A DNA stretch of 64,000 nucleotides. It comes from Adiantum capillus-veneris (Eukaryota; Streptophyta; Polypodiopsida; Polypodiales; Pteridaceae). The position numbers were made by a program, and so were the translations under genes. Below are positions 11,101 to 22,900 of the stretch, in pieces (position 1 is the first letter of the stretch; each line of letters opens with the position of its first letter). The notes beneath the pieces are model-generated. The model saw only the letters and a list, made by a program, of their open reading frames with translations, searched no databases and was not told the origin of the DNA. Location: contig CM043958.1 in assembly GCA_014529385.2 (NCBI GenBank), positions 82,143,525 to 82,207,524 on the forward strand, in the 5' to 3' direction.

Positions 11101-12137
11101 GCTACAAACGTAGTGAGTTCGATCACTGTCTATATACAAAGAAGGCTAAGGATGGCAGTTGGCTGATCCTTATTTTGTATGTGGATGACATGTTGATTGC
11201 TGGCAAACACTTGGAAGAAATTTCAGCTTTGAAGTCAAAGATGGCAAAATCGTTTGACATGAAAGACATGGGTGAGGCAAGTCATATACTTGGTATGCGC
11301 ATTGAGAGAGACAGATCAAAGAAGTTGATTTGGTTATCTCAAACAGAGTATATTGACAAGGTTTTGCAACGTTTCAATATGGAGAAGGGAAAGGCATTGA
11401 GTGTTCCATTGCCACCATATGTGAAACTTAGCAAACAAGATTGTCCTGTGTCTGAGGAAGAAAAGGCTGAAATGGATAAGATTCCATATGCGTCTGCAGT
11501 GGGTAGTTTGATGTATGCAATGATTGCTACACGTCCGGATATTGCATTTGTAGTGGGAGTGGTTAGCAGATATATGTCAAATCCCGGCAAGAAACATTGG
11601 GAGGCAGTGAAAGGTATCATGAGATACTTAAAACATACAAAGAGTATGCGCATATGCTATGGTAGTCAGGATTTGAGTGTCAGAGGATACACTGACTCAG
11701 ATTATGCAGGAGACTTGGATAAGAGGAGATCTACATCAGGCTATGTCTTTACATTGGCTGGAGGTGCCATATCATGGCGATCTCGATTACAAGATTGTGT
11801 TACGCAGTCTACTACAGAAGCTGAGTATGTTGCAGCAAATGAGGCATGCAAAGAAGCTATTTGGCTTGGTAGATTGGTTGCAGACTTGGGAATCAAAGTA
11901 GATATGCCAGAGTTATATTGTGATAGTCAAAGTGCTATACAATTGGCAAAGAATCCAGTGTTCCATTCGAAGACTAAGCATATTGATGTCAAATATCACT
12001 TCATTAGGGAAGTACTTGAAGACAAGCAGATACAACTGCTGAAGATCCACACCAAGGACAATCCTGCTGATCTACTCACAAAGGGACTTCCAGGAGAGGG
12101 CTTTGTGCATTGTCGTGAGTTATTGGGCATTGGATAG
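8173..12137 (+). pseudogene. Copia-1 gag-pol polyprotein with one frameshift and one stop
   Basis: ATG at 8173 (MASSQSETLYNIKKLDGTNF); the frame is open a little upstream but without ATG. Domains: Gag with zinc knuckle CYHCGKKGHMKRDC (from residue 236), protease active site IIDSGAS (Asp 319), integrase finger ending CEHCVYGK, and integrase core Asp 508, Asp 571, Glu 607, a DD35E spacing. Reverse transcriptase starts around 10715 (KWVYRYKI). A frameshift lies near 10806-10818, so the first frame stops at 10860 and RT continues in the next frame. A TAA at 11097-11099 interrupts it once more, before YVDD at 11178-11189. RNase H follows (GYTDSDYAGDLDKRRSTSGY; STTEAEYVA) and the frame ends at 12137 (RELLGIG). 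With only two lesions and near-identical LTRs, it is a recent copy that could be moved only with proteins supplied by another copy. Confidence 0.93.
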
Positions 12138-12210
12138 ATGGCAGCCATGTAAATCTTTGTACATTTATGTTCATAGATTTACAGTTACTTAAAGTGCCAC
12201 ATTGGACTTT

Positions 12211-12221
12211 AAGTGGGAGGT
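12211..12221 (+). promoter_or_regulatory. Polypurine tract of Copia-1
   Basis: AAGTGGGAGGT immediately before the TG of the 3' LTR. Confidence 0.65.
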
Positions 12222-12434
12222 TGTTGGGATTAAAGCCCAAGTGGCCTCTTATGCGGATATGGCCGGCCGCCCGCCTAACTCACTTACCTCTAACTCTTTG
12301 TATATACTCACATATACTTTGTGAATACTAAGGTATTGGGAGATAACCCTTCTAATAGTTCTCTGCGTACTGTACTGTGTAAGCTCACTGTGTGTGTGTG
12401 AGAGAGTCGACCCACGCTCCGCTCCGCGACTTCA
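12222..12434 (+). repeat. 3' LTR of Copia-1
   Basis: Same 213-bp sequence as the 5' LTR with one substitution. Confidence 0.93.
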
Positions 12435-13429
12435 GATCCATCATCGGTTGCTGGCGGATCTCATCGAACTCCTCCATGGTCAGTAGTATGACTGGGCGTC
12501 GTGCATGTCAGGCCAAAGTGATCCGAATCCTCTGATACATCCTTCGTCGGTGCTGTGTAGTCCTCCGCAGTCGTGAGCGTCTGGATCTCCCTAGCTCGGT
12601 CGCTCGATCGATCAACGTCCCTCTCGTGTGAGGAGAATGTGAGCTTTGTTGTGGTAGTTGCTACTCCGGCTGCGTAGTGTCTGTTCTAAAGACTCCTATC
12701 AGGCTCTCTGTGTGTCTATGCAGCTCGAGCGAAATCAGTCCTAGACATCTCTAGTCCTCATACCCCATGACTCTAGAAAGTGGTCCAAAGTCCTCTCTGA
12801 ACATGCAGTGAAAGCAGCTTTGTATCTCATAGTAAACTGGTAGTGGCATGTGTAGTGCCATCGTCTCAGGCTCCATTTGACATAGGGAACATGTTCTGGC
12901 CTGTGGTGGTACTCCGCTGTATCTACCAGTCTCGACCCGAAGCTGGCGTGAAGATGTGTGTATCTGGCCAATAGCACATGGTATCCCATGAGGTAAGTGG
13001 GTGTCTATGTATCTGGGCCTCGTCACAAAACCATCCTCAGTAAGCTGGAGAAGATGCTCTCTATAGAAAGCCATCTTTATGCCCATCTCCTTTGTCGATT
13101 GTATCCAAGTCCTCTTGGTATCTAGCTGAGTTAGCACCTGGCGGACTGGTGATCTCAGACTGTGTAAGAGTCACAGAGGGTGCATCCAATGAGTATTGGA
13201 AGGGGGGCAATCTGTTCATTTTGAACCCATGTACTTGAAACCATGATGTCATCTCCCCATGCCAGCATGCTGTATCTCTCTGCATAGCTAATTGTCGAGA
13301 GGACTCAAGTGCTAGGTGGACATATCTATCTCTAGGGACATATCTATCTTTGCCAACCCCCGCATTCAATGGGTATCCATTATAATTCCAAAAGCATATT
13401 TTCAATTGTAACTCGGTCTCATAGGTCAT
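12435..13429 (-). pseudogene. LINE-1 ORF2, internally deleted: endonuclease start joined to C-terminal region
   Basis: On the minus strand an ATG at 13429 opens a frame with KICFWNYNGYP, the N-terminal motif of an APE-type LINE endonuclease. Within about 15 codons the sequence jumps to the region near the ORF2 C-terminus (YVHLALESSRQLAMQ), which in LINE-A lies after the reverse transcriptase. Endonuclease core and all of RT are therefore missing. At the junction GATAGATATGTCC occurs twice in tandem (about 13322-13351). Downstream, in other frames, come FQYSLDAP, KRTWIQ, AFYREHLLQLTEDGFVTRP and a degraded CX2C zinc motif (CSLCQMEPET), then the 3' untranslated region that continues beyond Copia-1 at 6893. 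Confidence 0.8.
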
Positions 13430-13601
13430 ACATCCCTATTTGCTCGAGGGACTTGCCTCCTCCTTGGGCACATTTTCTTCGTGAGAGATTTCCTTGTTTT
13501 TCTTTTTCTTTTCCTCATATGCCTTGCTTCCTCATATGGATTGCGACGCATATTTTGTTGCTTAATAGTGCAATCTTCACATACAAAACATTTTGTATCC
13601 C

Positions 13602-14378
13602 TCAAATAGATTCAACTATTATCAAGGATAATCTTTTGTCTGGTCTCATCCAGCATGGTGCATACAATTGCCGTTCTTCCGAGCGAGGAGCTCCTTGCTT
13701 ACCCACTCTATGTGCTCCATATACCGTAACTCTGGACATACCAAAGTGGGTTCTGAAGAAATCTTCGATAACTATGGCAAGAGAAGGAGGTGTCTCTATA
13801 ACAATGTTCTTGGAACGTCGCTCCCGTTCCTTCAACTCCTTCACATCCACATTCTCAACATTCTTTGTTTGAACCATAGCTTGCATGAGTGAAGAATTAG
13901 GAACCACATTTTTACCACATACATCAGCCGAAGACTTGTTTGTGCATACATTTTTCATGTCGCATTCATCCCGGCTCATGGTGTCAAAATTCTCCTCTTT
14001 CAATACATGGTTATGCTCTACTTTGCTCATGCGCTCCTTCAAAGCATTCAAGTCCACAAGAGAGCATTTACATTCCTTTACTTCCTCTTCAAGTTGCATT
14101 AAACGTGTTTTTTGCATCTCAAGTGTCCTCTTGAGATTCTCATTCTCGACCACAAGTACCCTTAGTGTGCTATTCTCCATTGCAAGTGCCCGTAAGTCTT
14201 CGCCTTGTTTGTTTACAGTCTCTTGCAACGGTACCAAGTATGCCATGATCATGGTTTCCGATGTCATTGGTTGGGTGGTTGTGTTGCTATCTCCACACTT
14301 ACGAGATTTTGGATCATTTCCCACAATGGTTGTGGACCTTATTGAAGAAGAAGAACCCTTGCAAGTGCTGGAAGACAT
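13602..14378 (-). CDS. LINE-1 ORF1: coiled-coil, RNA-binding type protein
   Basis: Start chosen at the ATG at 14378 (MSSSTCKGSSSSIRSTTIVG); the open frame extends nine codons further without an ATG. The 258-residue protein has a Ser-rich N-terminus, a leucine- and glutamate-rich helical stretch with heptad-like spacing (residues about 55-110: LVVENENLKRTLEMQKTRL, MQLEEEVKECKC), and a C-terminal block typical of LINE ORF1 RRM-like domains (ERRSKNIVIE, then VTVYGAHRVGK). It is uninterrupted. The ORF2 ATG lies about 170 bp downstream on the same strand, the normal order of a two-ORF LINE. Role in such elements: a nucleic-acid-binding chaperone that packages the LINE RNA. No CCHC knuckle is visible. 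Confidence 0.75.
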   Translation of the reverse strand: MSSSTCKGSSSSIRSTTIVGNDPKSRKCGDSNTTTQPMTSETMIMAYLVPLQETVNKQGEDLRALAMENSTLRVLVVENENLKRTLEMQKTRLMQLEEEVKECKCSLVDLNALKERMSKVEHNHVLKEENFDTMSRDECDMKNVCTNKSSADVCGKNVVPNSSLMQAMVQTKNVENVDVKELKERERRSKNIVIETPPSLAIVIEDFFRTHFGMSRVTVYGAHRVGKQGAPRSEERQLYAPCWMRPDKRLSLIIVESI

Positions 14379-14612
14379 TGTATGTAAATAAGAGATGAGA
14401 GTCAACTTTCCTGAACCTGTTCACTTAGAATTGCTGCTACAGAAACGACTTCCATAACTCCGAAAATATTTGTCTTTATATCAATGCGTAGAGGGCGTTG
14501 TGCTCTTTGATTGAGGCTATAGATCACCCAAATCGGAGTTGGGATGAAGAAGTTATGGTCAAAAGAGTGAACTGTTGTCTATTAGGTCAAAAAACGGCTG
14601 CACTAGGGGGGC

Positions 14613-14613
<1 letters not shown>
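14379..14613 (-). other. Probable 5' untranslated region of LINE-1
   Basis: About 230 bp between the ORF1 start and the next (GA)n tract. No coding signal. If this is the true 5' end, LINE-1 is not 5' truncated, which is rare among LINEs here. Confidence 0.5.

Positions 14614-14660
<47 letters not shown>
14614..14660 (+). repeat. (GA)n tract, tail of LINE-2
   Basis: Dinucleotide tract followed by TTAAATGAAATGAAATTTTA, the LINE 3'-end signature. Confidence 0.9.
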
Positions 14661-14663
<3 letters not shown>

Positions 14664-14900
14664 AATGAAATGAAATTTTATATTAAACGTCTTCAAAAGG
14701 CCAAAATGACTAATGAGACCAAACTGATACAATCTTGGTGGATCTAATCCAATGCCAAGATACAAAAATAAAAATGGAGTAAAGTGAAAAACTAAAAACA
14801 TCATCACCATCGTCAATGCCGGACCATAGTTGACACGTACGATAGGTACACGTACGAAGACGTGCAATACTAATTGAACTAAAAAAATTAGATGCACGTT
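14661..14900 (-). mobile_element. LINE-2, 3' end fragment
   Basis: Matches the family 3' end (ATATTAAACGTCTTCAAAAGG, GAGACCAAACTGATACAAT). Similarity to the other copies fades by about 14770-14900; no ORF2 remains are visible. Confidence 0.75.
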
Positions 14901-15158
14901 GACGTAACATACGATGCAAAAAAAAATAAATCATACATCTTTAGAGCTTACAAGTTACAGGAGAGACTAAACCAAGAAGTTCTCAAACTCAAGAGTCAAA
15001 AGTTACAACGTGATAGTTCGGAAAAGAAGAATCATGATCATTGATTGCATTTGCCATTACATAAGTAGAGAGATACAAGTGACAAAAAGTAGTACTAAGT
15101 ATCAAAAAGTAGTGACAACTCATGGCCTTATGGGACTCTAAAGCATAAAGAGAGTGTC
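14901..15158 (-). other. Noncoding stretch, probably 3' flank of the hAT gene
   Basis: About 260 bp without a recognisable frame, just downstream of the hAT stop codon. I could not find terminal inverted repeats. Confidence 0.35.
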
Positions 15159-16339
15159 CTAAGTGCTCATATCGCTCTCATCACCGGAGTTGTGGTCCGA
15201 GTTTGAGCTTGAGCTTGAGCTTGAGGTATTGGCATCATCCTCATCACTACATGAATCAGATGCACTAGATGCAAGACCATAATCTCCCTCACTAAGGATG
15301 TTGCCCTCATCATCAAACTCTGGCTCTCTAGGATCCGTAGGCCTAGAAATGGGCACATTCTCCAAAGTGGTGGCCGCCATAGTAGATCCACTACCTGAGC
15401 CTCGCCGCACATAGGTCCTGGGTGTTTGTGCTGATGCTCTACCACTCCCATGAGCAACCCGAGTCGAAGCTCCTCTACTTGGTCTTGTTGAAGCTCACAC
15501 AACCACCTTCTTGTGGGACCATGTGCGAGAGACATGGCGATCAATATCCTCCAACTCCAAGTAGAGGTCTAGAAATATTTGCTCCTCCTCTGGATCGCGC
15601 TCGTTGTTGAGACTCTTAAGAGTCTCAATGGAAAGCTTGCATTCATCTACATTGACCTATTTTTCATTTACAACATGCAAGAAGGTAAATGGAGTCAGCA
15701 ATTTGGCATGGAAAAATTATGAACACATCGAGAATGGTGGACCTCTCAATCTCTTTGTAAGCCTCCTCCATGAAGTGGAAAAGGAGACCTATGGTAGCCC
15801 CTTCCATGTCGGTCATCCGAAGCACCTTGTACAATGGTAAGACCACAATGACAAGACCCTTGACGGCTTGCCAAAAATCCTCCTTGAAGCAAAGCTGTTG
15901 GATGGCTTTTGCATCTTGTTGGGCCGGTTGTGTCTCTCCTTCCATCCATGCTTTGAATTCATCCGAGACCATTGTCTTTTGCAAGTTGGTTTGCACATCA
16001 TAGAGGCGCTCAAGGAGGAGCCACATAGTGGCCAAGCATGTTCCGGAAGGCTTCTTCAACTCCAAGTTGGAGTAAGTACAATATATCGCAAGTACTCTCA
16101 GGTTTTTGTTGACGAAGTTGACAATTGAGAGGGCTTGGGTTAGAATGTCCTTCACCCAAGGTAGGTTTCCAATGTCCTCCATGAGAAGGTCAAGGCAATG
16201 AGATGCACATGGAGTCCATACTATGGACGGAAACTCCGCCTCTAGCTTTTTGGCCATGGAAGCACAATTGGAGGCATTGTCTGTGATTACTTGAATGACG
16301 TTGCTTGCACTGATCTACATATGGAGAAAAGGAAAGTGC

Positions 16340-17137
16340 GAAAGTCCCATCTATGTGAGGGGGGTTGGTGAACAGCTTCCTAGCCCCCTCTATCCTCGTA
16401 GCAGCTGCGATGAACTCCTCGAGAGTGGCGTCGGGTGGGAGACTCTCTCGTAGTTTTTGCTGAGAAGTTTTGGGAAGCGCCTTCTCTACCCACTTCTTAA
16501 CCATAAATTCACCTGGTTGCTGGGGAAGCTTGGCAACCAGAGACTTGGTTTTCGTCATAAGTTCTTCAAAAGTCTCCTCTGGCTGGAGCACCATGTTGGC
16601 CAACTCCTCCAACACCTTCTCCCGGTAGTCACCTGGCTTGAAAGCTGCACAGAACTGTTGTCTTAAGGTTGCCCAAGTTGCAAAATGGTTCTCTGCAAAC
16701 TGGCTGTACCATTTGTCTGCTAAGCCATCCAAGGTGGATGGAAAGAGTACCAAATAAGCATCTTCCCTGATAAGACCACGACCCCTACAGAGAGATACAA
16801 ACCTCCTTGCATGGTCGTCAGCATCTTTTGAAGAGAGTCCTTTGAATGTAGGGAACTTGATGTTTACCTTAGCCAAAACGCTAGCCAACGGCTCCATGGC
16901 CCCTTGCTGAGCATGTTGCTCAGTAGCCTGCTGAAGCAGAATAGGAGAGAGCTTTACTGGAGAAGGTGATCTGGAAGATGTGGAACCGGAGGGAGGAATG
17001 GGTGATGTCGTATGTGGAGGTATGGTTGATGAGGTTGATGGACTTCTAACAGGTTCCAAGGGTCGTCTTCTGTTGTAGTACTTTAGAGGACTCAGGAGTG
17101 CGCTTTGACGCTCGATCGACCGCCTTGTATGGGTCAT
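16340..17137 (-). pseudogene. Gag of Gypsy-C, truncated
   Basis: ATG at 17137 (MTHTRRSIERQSALLSPLKY). A Ser/Pro-rich N-terminus is followed by a Gag core (KVNIKFPTFKGLSS, ADDHARRFVSLCRG, LADKWYSQFAENHFATW, FCAAFKPGDYREKVLEELAN, MVKKWVEKALP). It parallels the gag at 33144-34325 but stops before the zinc fingers. The open frame runs on to 16190 only because it reads into the hAT exon. Confidence 0.85.
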
Positions 17138-17490
17138 GCATCGACCACCAAACCAACCAAGCTTTGGGCAAGAAAACCTTGAACTGGCTGAAGACTGGTC
17201 TAGACTCTACTAGACCAAGCAAGTGACTAGACCAGCCTGGACCAGGGATGAGGAGGACTAGACCAGGGTCAAGGAGGTCTAGACCAGGGACGAGGACAGG
17301 TTGGACCAAGGCGAGAGATGACTAGGGCGAGAGAGGACTACACCAGTTGGACTAGGCGAGGGGAGAACAGTGCAAGGCAAGGTCGGCGAAGCTAGGCGAA
17401 GCTAGATAGATCCAACTAGCTTCAAGATTTGCACCTCACAGAGTGAGATTTCAGTTGAGATCCCACCGTGATCGCCAAAATAAGAGCACC
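17138..17490 (-). other. Gypsy-C leader with CTAGACCAGG repeats
   Basis: Repeated units of the type CTAGACCAGGG/ACGAGGA between gag and LTR; the same kind of repeat occupies the leaders at 34380-34570 and 35800-35900. A TTTGGCGATCACGG motif on the minus strand, a few bases inside the LTR, may be the primer binding site. Confidence 0.6.
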
Positions 17491-18033
17491 TGTAGCGCGG
17501 ATACTGTGTCGTGCTCTCTACAGTGGGTGGTCCTCAGTGCAATGTGCGTGACAATCTCACTCAAACAGACTAAAAAGAAAGGAAACAATAGACATCCACA
17601 GAGCTCACAAAGACACAACAGCAGACCAAAACATATGACTCGACTATCTCAAAGACTGATACAGACTCTGGCGTGGGAGCACACTCAGCTCCAACCTAGG
17701 ACTCACAGGTACAATGGGGGTGTCGAGGCTCCGATGTGCAGGGAGGGTGTGCTCTGTGTATAGACTCACTGCTCTCGACGACGATGCTGGACCAAAGGTG
17801 AAGAAGATAATCCCGATGACCAACCGCTACTACTCATATGTACCACCATAAAGAGACACCAACGGCTCATAAATGTCAGCCATATGGTGACCTGGCCACG
17901 ATGTCCACTAGACCAGTCCGTATCTTTGCTGCCACGTGTCACTGCCCAGCCCAGAGAGTCCATCCAGTGTGAACCAGCCTAGACCAACTTTACTAACTGT
18001 GTGTCCGTGAAAGTGACACTATAGCTTGCTACA
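17491..18033 (-). repeat. 5' LTR of Gypsy-C (543 bp)
   Basis: On the plus strand TGTAGCGCGGATACTGTG ... GCTTGCTACA, with TGTAGC/GCTACA inverted ends. Clearly related to the LTRs at 27314, 34717 and 36061. Confidence 0.85.
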
Positions 18034-18879
18034 CATGCAAAAGGCAAAAGACATAAAGATAGTAGAGACTTGAAAGTAGAAACATGAAATTTTACCTCGA
18101 TTATGGCTTGACGGATGCGTCGGTATATGAAGGCACCCGTGATCTTCTTTCCTGCTCCCGCATCAACCGCTCGCAAGAAGTAGGTGCCAAGAGGGCATGA
18201 GACAAGGATATTAATGATGCCCCTCTTCTTGCAGACACTTCATCCATTGGAGAGAATAGAGCATCCATACTTTTCCCATCCAGCACGCACGGGCGGGGTC
18301 AAGAGACTTGTCGATTCGCGCCCTCTCTTCATCAAGTTTCTTGGTGCGCATGTCATGGTATGACATTCCGATCCACCCCTCACAATAGCCTTCACCATGC
18401 GTTTCCAACGGTCGGTACGAAGAATATGGAAAGAGATATTGCACTCAATGATGGTGCGTGCAATCCCTATATCCGCTTCCCATTGCCTCTCTTTGAGGAA
18501 AGACAATGGACCAGAAGTTCCACCCACCGCTTGTACAACAGTAGATTGCTTTGGAGGTGGCTCACCATGACAACTCTTGCTCTTCAAAATCGAGACATCG
18601 TGGTCGGGCGGCACCACCTCCTCCGATGCCTTTGCAACCCCCTTGCATGTCTTCAAGGGGAGATACTTTGCTTTGCACTCTTCAAAGATATCATCGGGGA
18701 TAATCGAACATGGGCCCGCTTGCCCTCCTATCTTGGTCAAGTGGATGATAAGAAGGTCTGGCACTTGAGGTCATGGTCTTGGCACAATATTTGCAATACC
18801 TACGGCACACATTTTGCTTACTCCTCACCCTTTCAAAGTATCAGCAATGCTTGGTGAAGGTTGATGAAGAGCGGGCGGC

Positions 18880-18975
18880 ATTATGGAGAGCTTGATGAAT
18901 GATGGAGAGAGCTTGAGAGTGATGTAGAGAGCTTGATGAATGATGGAGAGAGCTTGAGAGTGATGGAGAGAGCTT
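18880..18975 (+). repeat. Short tandem repeat with GAGAGCTTGA units
   Basis: Alternating units built on GAGAGCTTGATGAATGATG and GAGAGCTTGAGAGTGATG, period about 42 bp, roughly two copies, just upstream of the hAT start. Confidence 0.75.
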
Positions 18976-19059
18976 GAGGGAGATAGGGGATGTGGTTAGT
19001 TGATGGAGAAGAAGAGAGGGTGGGAAACCATTATATAGATTTTAGGGGGAGAGGGAGAA

Positions 19060-19159
<100 letters not shown>

Positions 19160-19245
19160 ATGTATGATTTGCCATGGCCCATGGATGATGGAGGGAGAGG
19201 TAGGTTAAAGCTCAAAGGAAGATGTAGGGGGGAGAGAGAGAGAGA

Positions 19246-19995
<750 letters not shown>

Positions 19996-22900
19996 GTGAG
20001 AGAGAAATGAAATGAAATGATATATTAACGTCTACAAAAGGCCAAAATGACCTATGAGACCAAACTGATTACAATGGTGAGTCTAGTACCAAGTCTGGGT
20101 ACAAACAAAGAAAACTACAAGCTAGAAACTGAGATAGGAGTGCTACCGACTCCTATGGGTGGCTGGTAAGCTGAGCAATGGTATAATGCCACAAAGGTAC
20201 AAAATGGGGATAAGTGTCACCATGATACAATATAGCAATAGCATGAGGTCTATCTTGATCGACACTCTGGGTGTCGTGCTAGAATCCTGTGGATCCTCTG
20301 CCGCAATCTCCATCCATGCTGCGTGGCTCCCCTCCTCAGTCGTGGTCGTCTCGATCTCCCCAACTCTCTAGTTCGGTCAATGAGAGCACCACTGGTGTGT
20401 GTATGGGTGGGAACCGAGCCTTGTGGTGGTGGTGGCCTCTTTGCCTCTGTGGTACTCGGATTGAAGAAATCTAAGATGCATCTCTAGGACTGTCTCTGTC
20501 TATGCCCTCTCAATATAGAGTCTCTATGTCTCTATATCTCAAGTAGAAATGATCTGAGACATCTCTGATCCTGATATCCCATGACTCTATCTAGCGAGTC
20601 AAAACCATCTCTAAATAAACAGTGAAAGCGTCCCCGTATCTCATAGAAGACTGTGCAGTGACATATGTAGTGAAACTCTGTCTCTGGCTCTGCATAGCAT
20701 AACTGACATATCCTACTGTCTACTGGTATGCCTCTGAAATTGCCTATCTCAATCCCAAGATGGTGTGAAGATGTGCGTATCTGGCCTATGGCACATCGTA
20801 ACCCATGAGATAGATGTGTGTCCATGTAGCTGGGCCGTGTGACAAATCCGTTTGTCGTGAGTTGGAGAAGATGCTCTCTATAGAAAGCCTCTTCGTACCC
20901 AACTCCCGTGATGGCTCTATCCATGTCCTCCTAATATCAAGCTGGATAAGATCCTGCCGAATGAGTCTAGTAATCTCCATCCGTGTAAGAGCCAAACATG
21001 GTGCATCAAGAGAATATTGGAAAGGGGGCAGCCTGTCCATGCTGAAACCATGCCTCTGAAACCATGAGCTCATCTGTGCATACCAACATGATGTATGTCC
21101 CTGTAATGCCAACTGTCTGGATGACTCAAGAGCAAGACTAGCATATCTGTCCCTGGTGGTGTCCCATAAGCTATGTACAAATGATATTGATCTGGTAAGT
21201 GCCTCAATCTCCATAGGTGGGGCAGCCAGCTCCGCTTGTATGATGTCATGTGGAACTGAGGCCTTGGCTCTAATCAGCCTAGAAATCATAGATACCAAGG
21301 GCCTGTCCATATTACTCCATGCAGGACTGTCAACAGATGGTCCCCAAACCTGAACCCGTAGTGCATAACTGAAGCAACCAAAGTGTCGAAGAGCCAGAGC
21401 TTTGTTCGAGGTTCCTGGAACTGAACCTGCGAACAAATTGTCTCTAAACCGCCTAGGGTTGCCACCTTCAGTGTGAACCTCGGTCAACTAAAGACCACCC
21501 CAAGGTATGTGTATGCATCAGTGTACTCCATACTGTCCTGACCATATGTGAATCTAGGTGCTGATCTCGTGACCAACTGTGGCGTGGTATTAAATACCAT
21601 GACCTTGGTTTTACCAAGGTTGACAGACAATCCACTATCCCCTGCAAAAGTATGCAATGCGTCCAAATGTCTCTGCATACCCTCTAGTGAGTCTGACATC
21701 AATACGATATCGTCAGCATACAATAAAAGAGGGATCCATGTCCCTGCAAGCTGAGCACCTCTATCTCCTCCTCTGTCAATATAATCAGAGACCTCATCCA
21801 CATACATACCAAATAAAGTAGAGGACAATGGGCATCGCTGTTTCACTCCGATAGTGGAGTGAACTATGTCAGATATCCCCTCTGGGGTGCGTACATGACC
21901 CATCACTGAATTGTACAATGCCATAATCCCCCATATCAGCACTGTGGGTACCCCCAATTCCATAAGTCGACGCATCAATCTGGCCCTTGTTACTGTGTCA
22001 AAAGCTTTGCGGAAGTCCACAAAGCTGCAATAAATCCGTCTACCATGTGCCCGACCCTCCTCAATGATAGCTCTGAGTGTAAAGACATGATCCAGTGTGG
22101 AGAAACCTCTCCTGAAACCAGCCTGTCCAGGTGCCCGTATGCCCATAGTCTCAGCCCAACTGCTCAGCCTATGCTCAAGGATGGATGCATACAACCTTGT
22201 CAATGTGTTTCCTACCATGATAGTACTGTAATTCCCCGGCACTGTGGGGTCTCCTGTCTTGAAGATAGGTACAATAGTAGACAATCTGCAAGACTCAACT
22301 AAGCCCTCGCACATGACACAGTTGAACAACCATGCAAGCATCTCTGCCAACAAGTCCCTAGCATGTATAATGTGCTCTGCTACCAAACCCTCATGATCTT
22401 GTGCTCATCTGGTTTTTATCCTGTCAATGGCCTCCTTTACCATCTCAGTGGTAAAGAAGGTGCTCGTAGCCGGACATGGCTGTGGTGGATCTGGTAGTGG
22501 TGGCTGTCCAGGTACAATATATAATGATGCTGCATACTGCCCCCATATCTCCGTAGAAGTAATCACTGGTGGGGGAGACTGCTCATGGAATAGATGCCAA
22601 GCCTCTCTTGAATCTCTACTAAGGAAGAGCTGATATAAATCCTGCTCCATCTGGACCAAGAAAGCTCGATTCTTCCGTCGTACTAGTCGTCGTGTAGCAA
22701 TACGAGACTGTCTATAGGTGATCACTCCCAATGCAAGCTCCTGCTGGATTTGATCTCTCCTCTATCGACACTCCTCATCATACCAGCTGTTCTGAGGCAT
22801 GTGCCGAGAACGACGTCTCTGACCAGGCTGAGTGTGTGGGTATACCTCTGTCGCTGCCCCATGTAATGTCACTGTCAGAATAGATGTAATCTCCTCCACC

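Larger units (their letters stand above)
6894..12434 (+). mobile_element. Copia-1, a complete young Ty1/copia element with broken pol
   Basis: Two 213-bp LTRs (6894-7106 and 12222-12434) differ at one position (T at 7026, A at 12354), so insertion was recent. Order: 5' LTR, primer binding site, about 1.05-kb leader, gag-pol at 8173-12137, short 3' untranslated region, polypurine tract, 3' LTR. Flanks are GATCT (6889-6893) and GATCC (12435-12439), a 5-bp target duplication with one mismatch. The domain order protease-integrase-RT-RNase H makes it copia; its Gag start resembles Tnt1/Tork elements. It inserted in the 3' part of LINE-1, which resumes on the other side. Confidence 0.93.
16330..18033 (-). 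mobile_element. Gypsy-C, truncated Ty3/gypsy element inside the hAT intron
   Basis: A 5' LTR (17491-18033), leader and gag on the minus strand; everything downstream of gag residue about 270, and the 3' LTR, is absent. LTR and gag are the family of the complex at 27314-36626. The left breakpoint falls at about 16320-16345, where gag-like codons run straight into the intron acceptor. Confidence 0.85.
15159..18860 (-). pseudogene. hAT-type transposase gene (DUF659 family), two-exon remnant
   Basis: Minus strand, 5' to 3'. A BED-type zinc finger start (CRRYCKYCAKTMTSSA, about 18780-18830) is followed after a one-base frameshift by a helical stretch (HLTKIGGQAGPC, 18764 downward). DUF659 sequence follows (ARTIIECNISFHILRTDRWK, MVKAIVRGG) with another frameshift near 18230, then FLRAVDAGAGKKITGAFIYR. 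A GT donor follows codon GAG at 18096, an AG acceptor precedes 16314, and coding resumes in phase (ISASNVIQVITDNASN, TPCASHCLDLLMEDIGNLPW). The exon runs to about 15664. A further block (SIETLKSLNNERDPEEEQ, 15540-15640, one TGA near 15495) leads to a Ser/Asp-rich acidic C-terminus ending at 15159. The usual hAT C-terminal dimerisation block is not recognisable. The intron (16315-18095) is occupied by a gypsy fragment. Confidence 0.75.

Noticed and set aside
13369-14391. Plus-strand frames of 167 and 168 codons
   Set aside because: They are the antisense of LINE-1 ORF1, whose coiled coil and RRM-like block are convincing on the minus strand.
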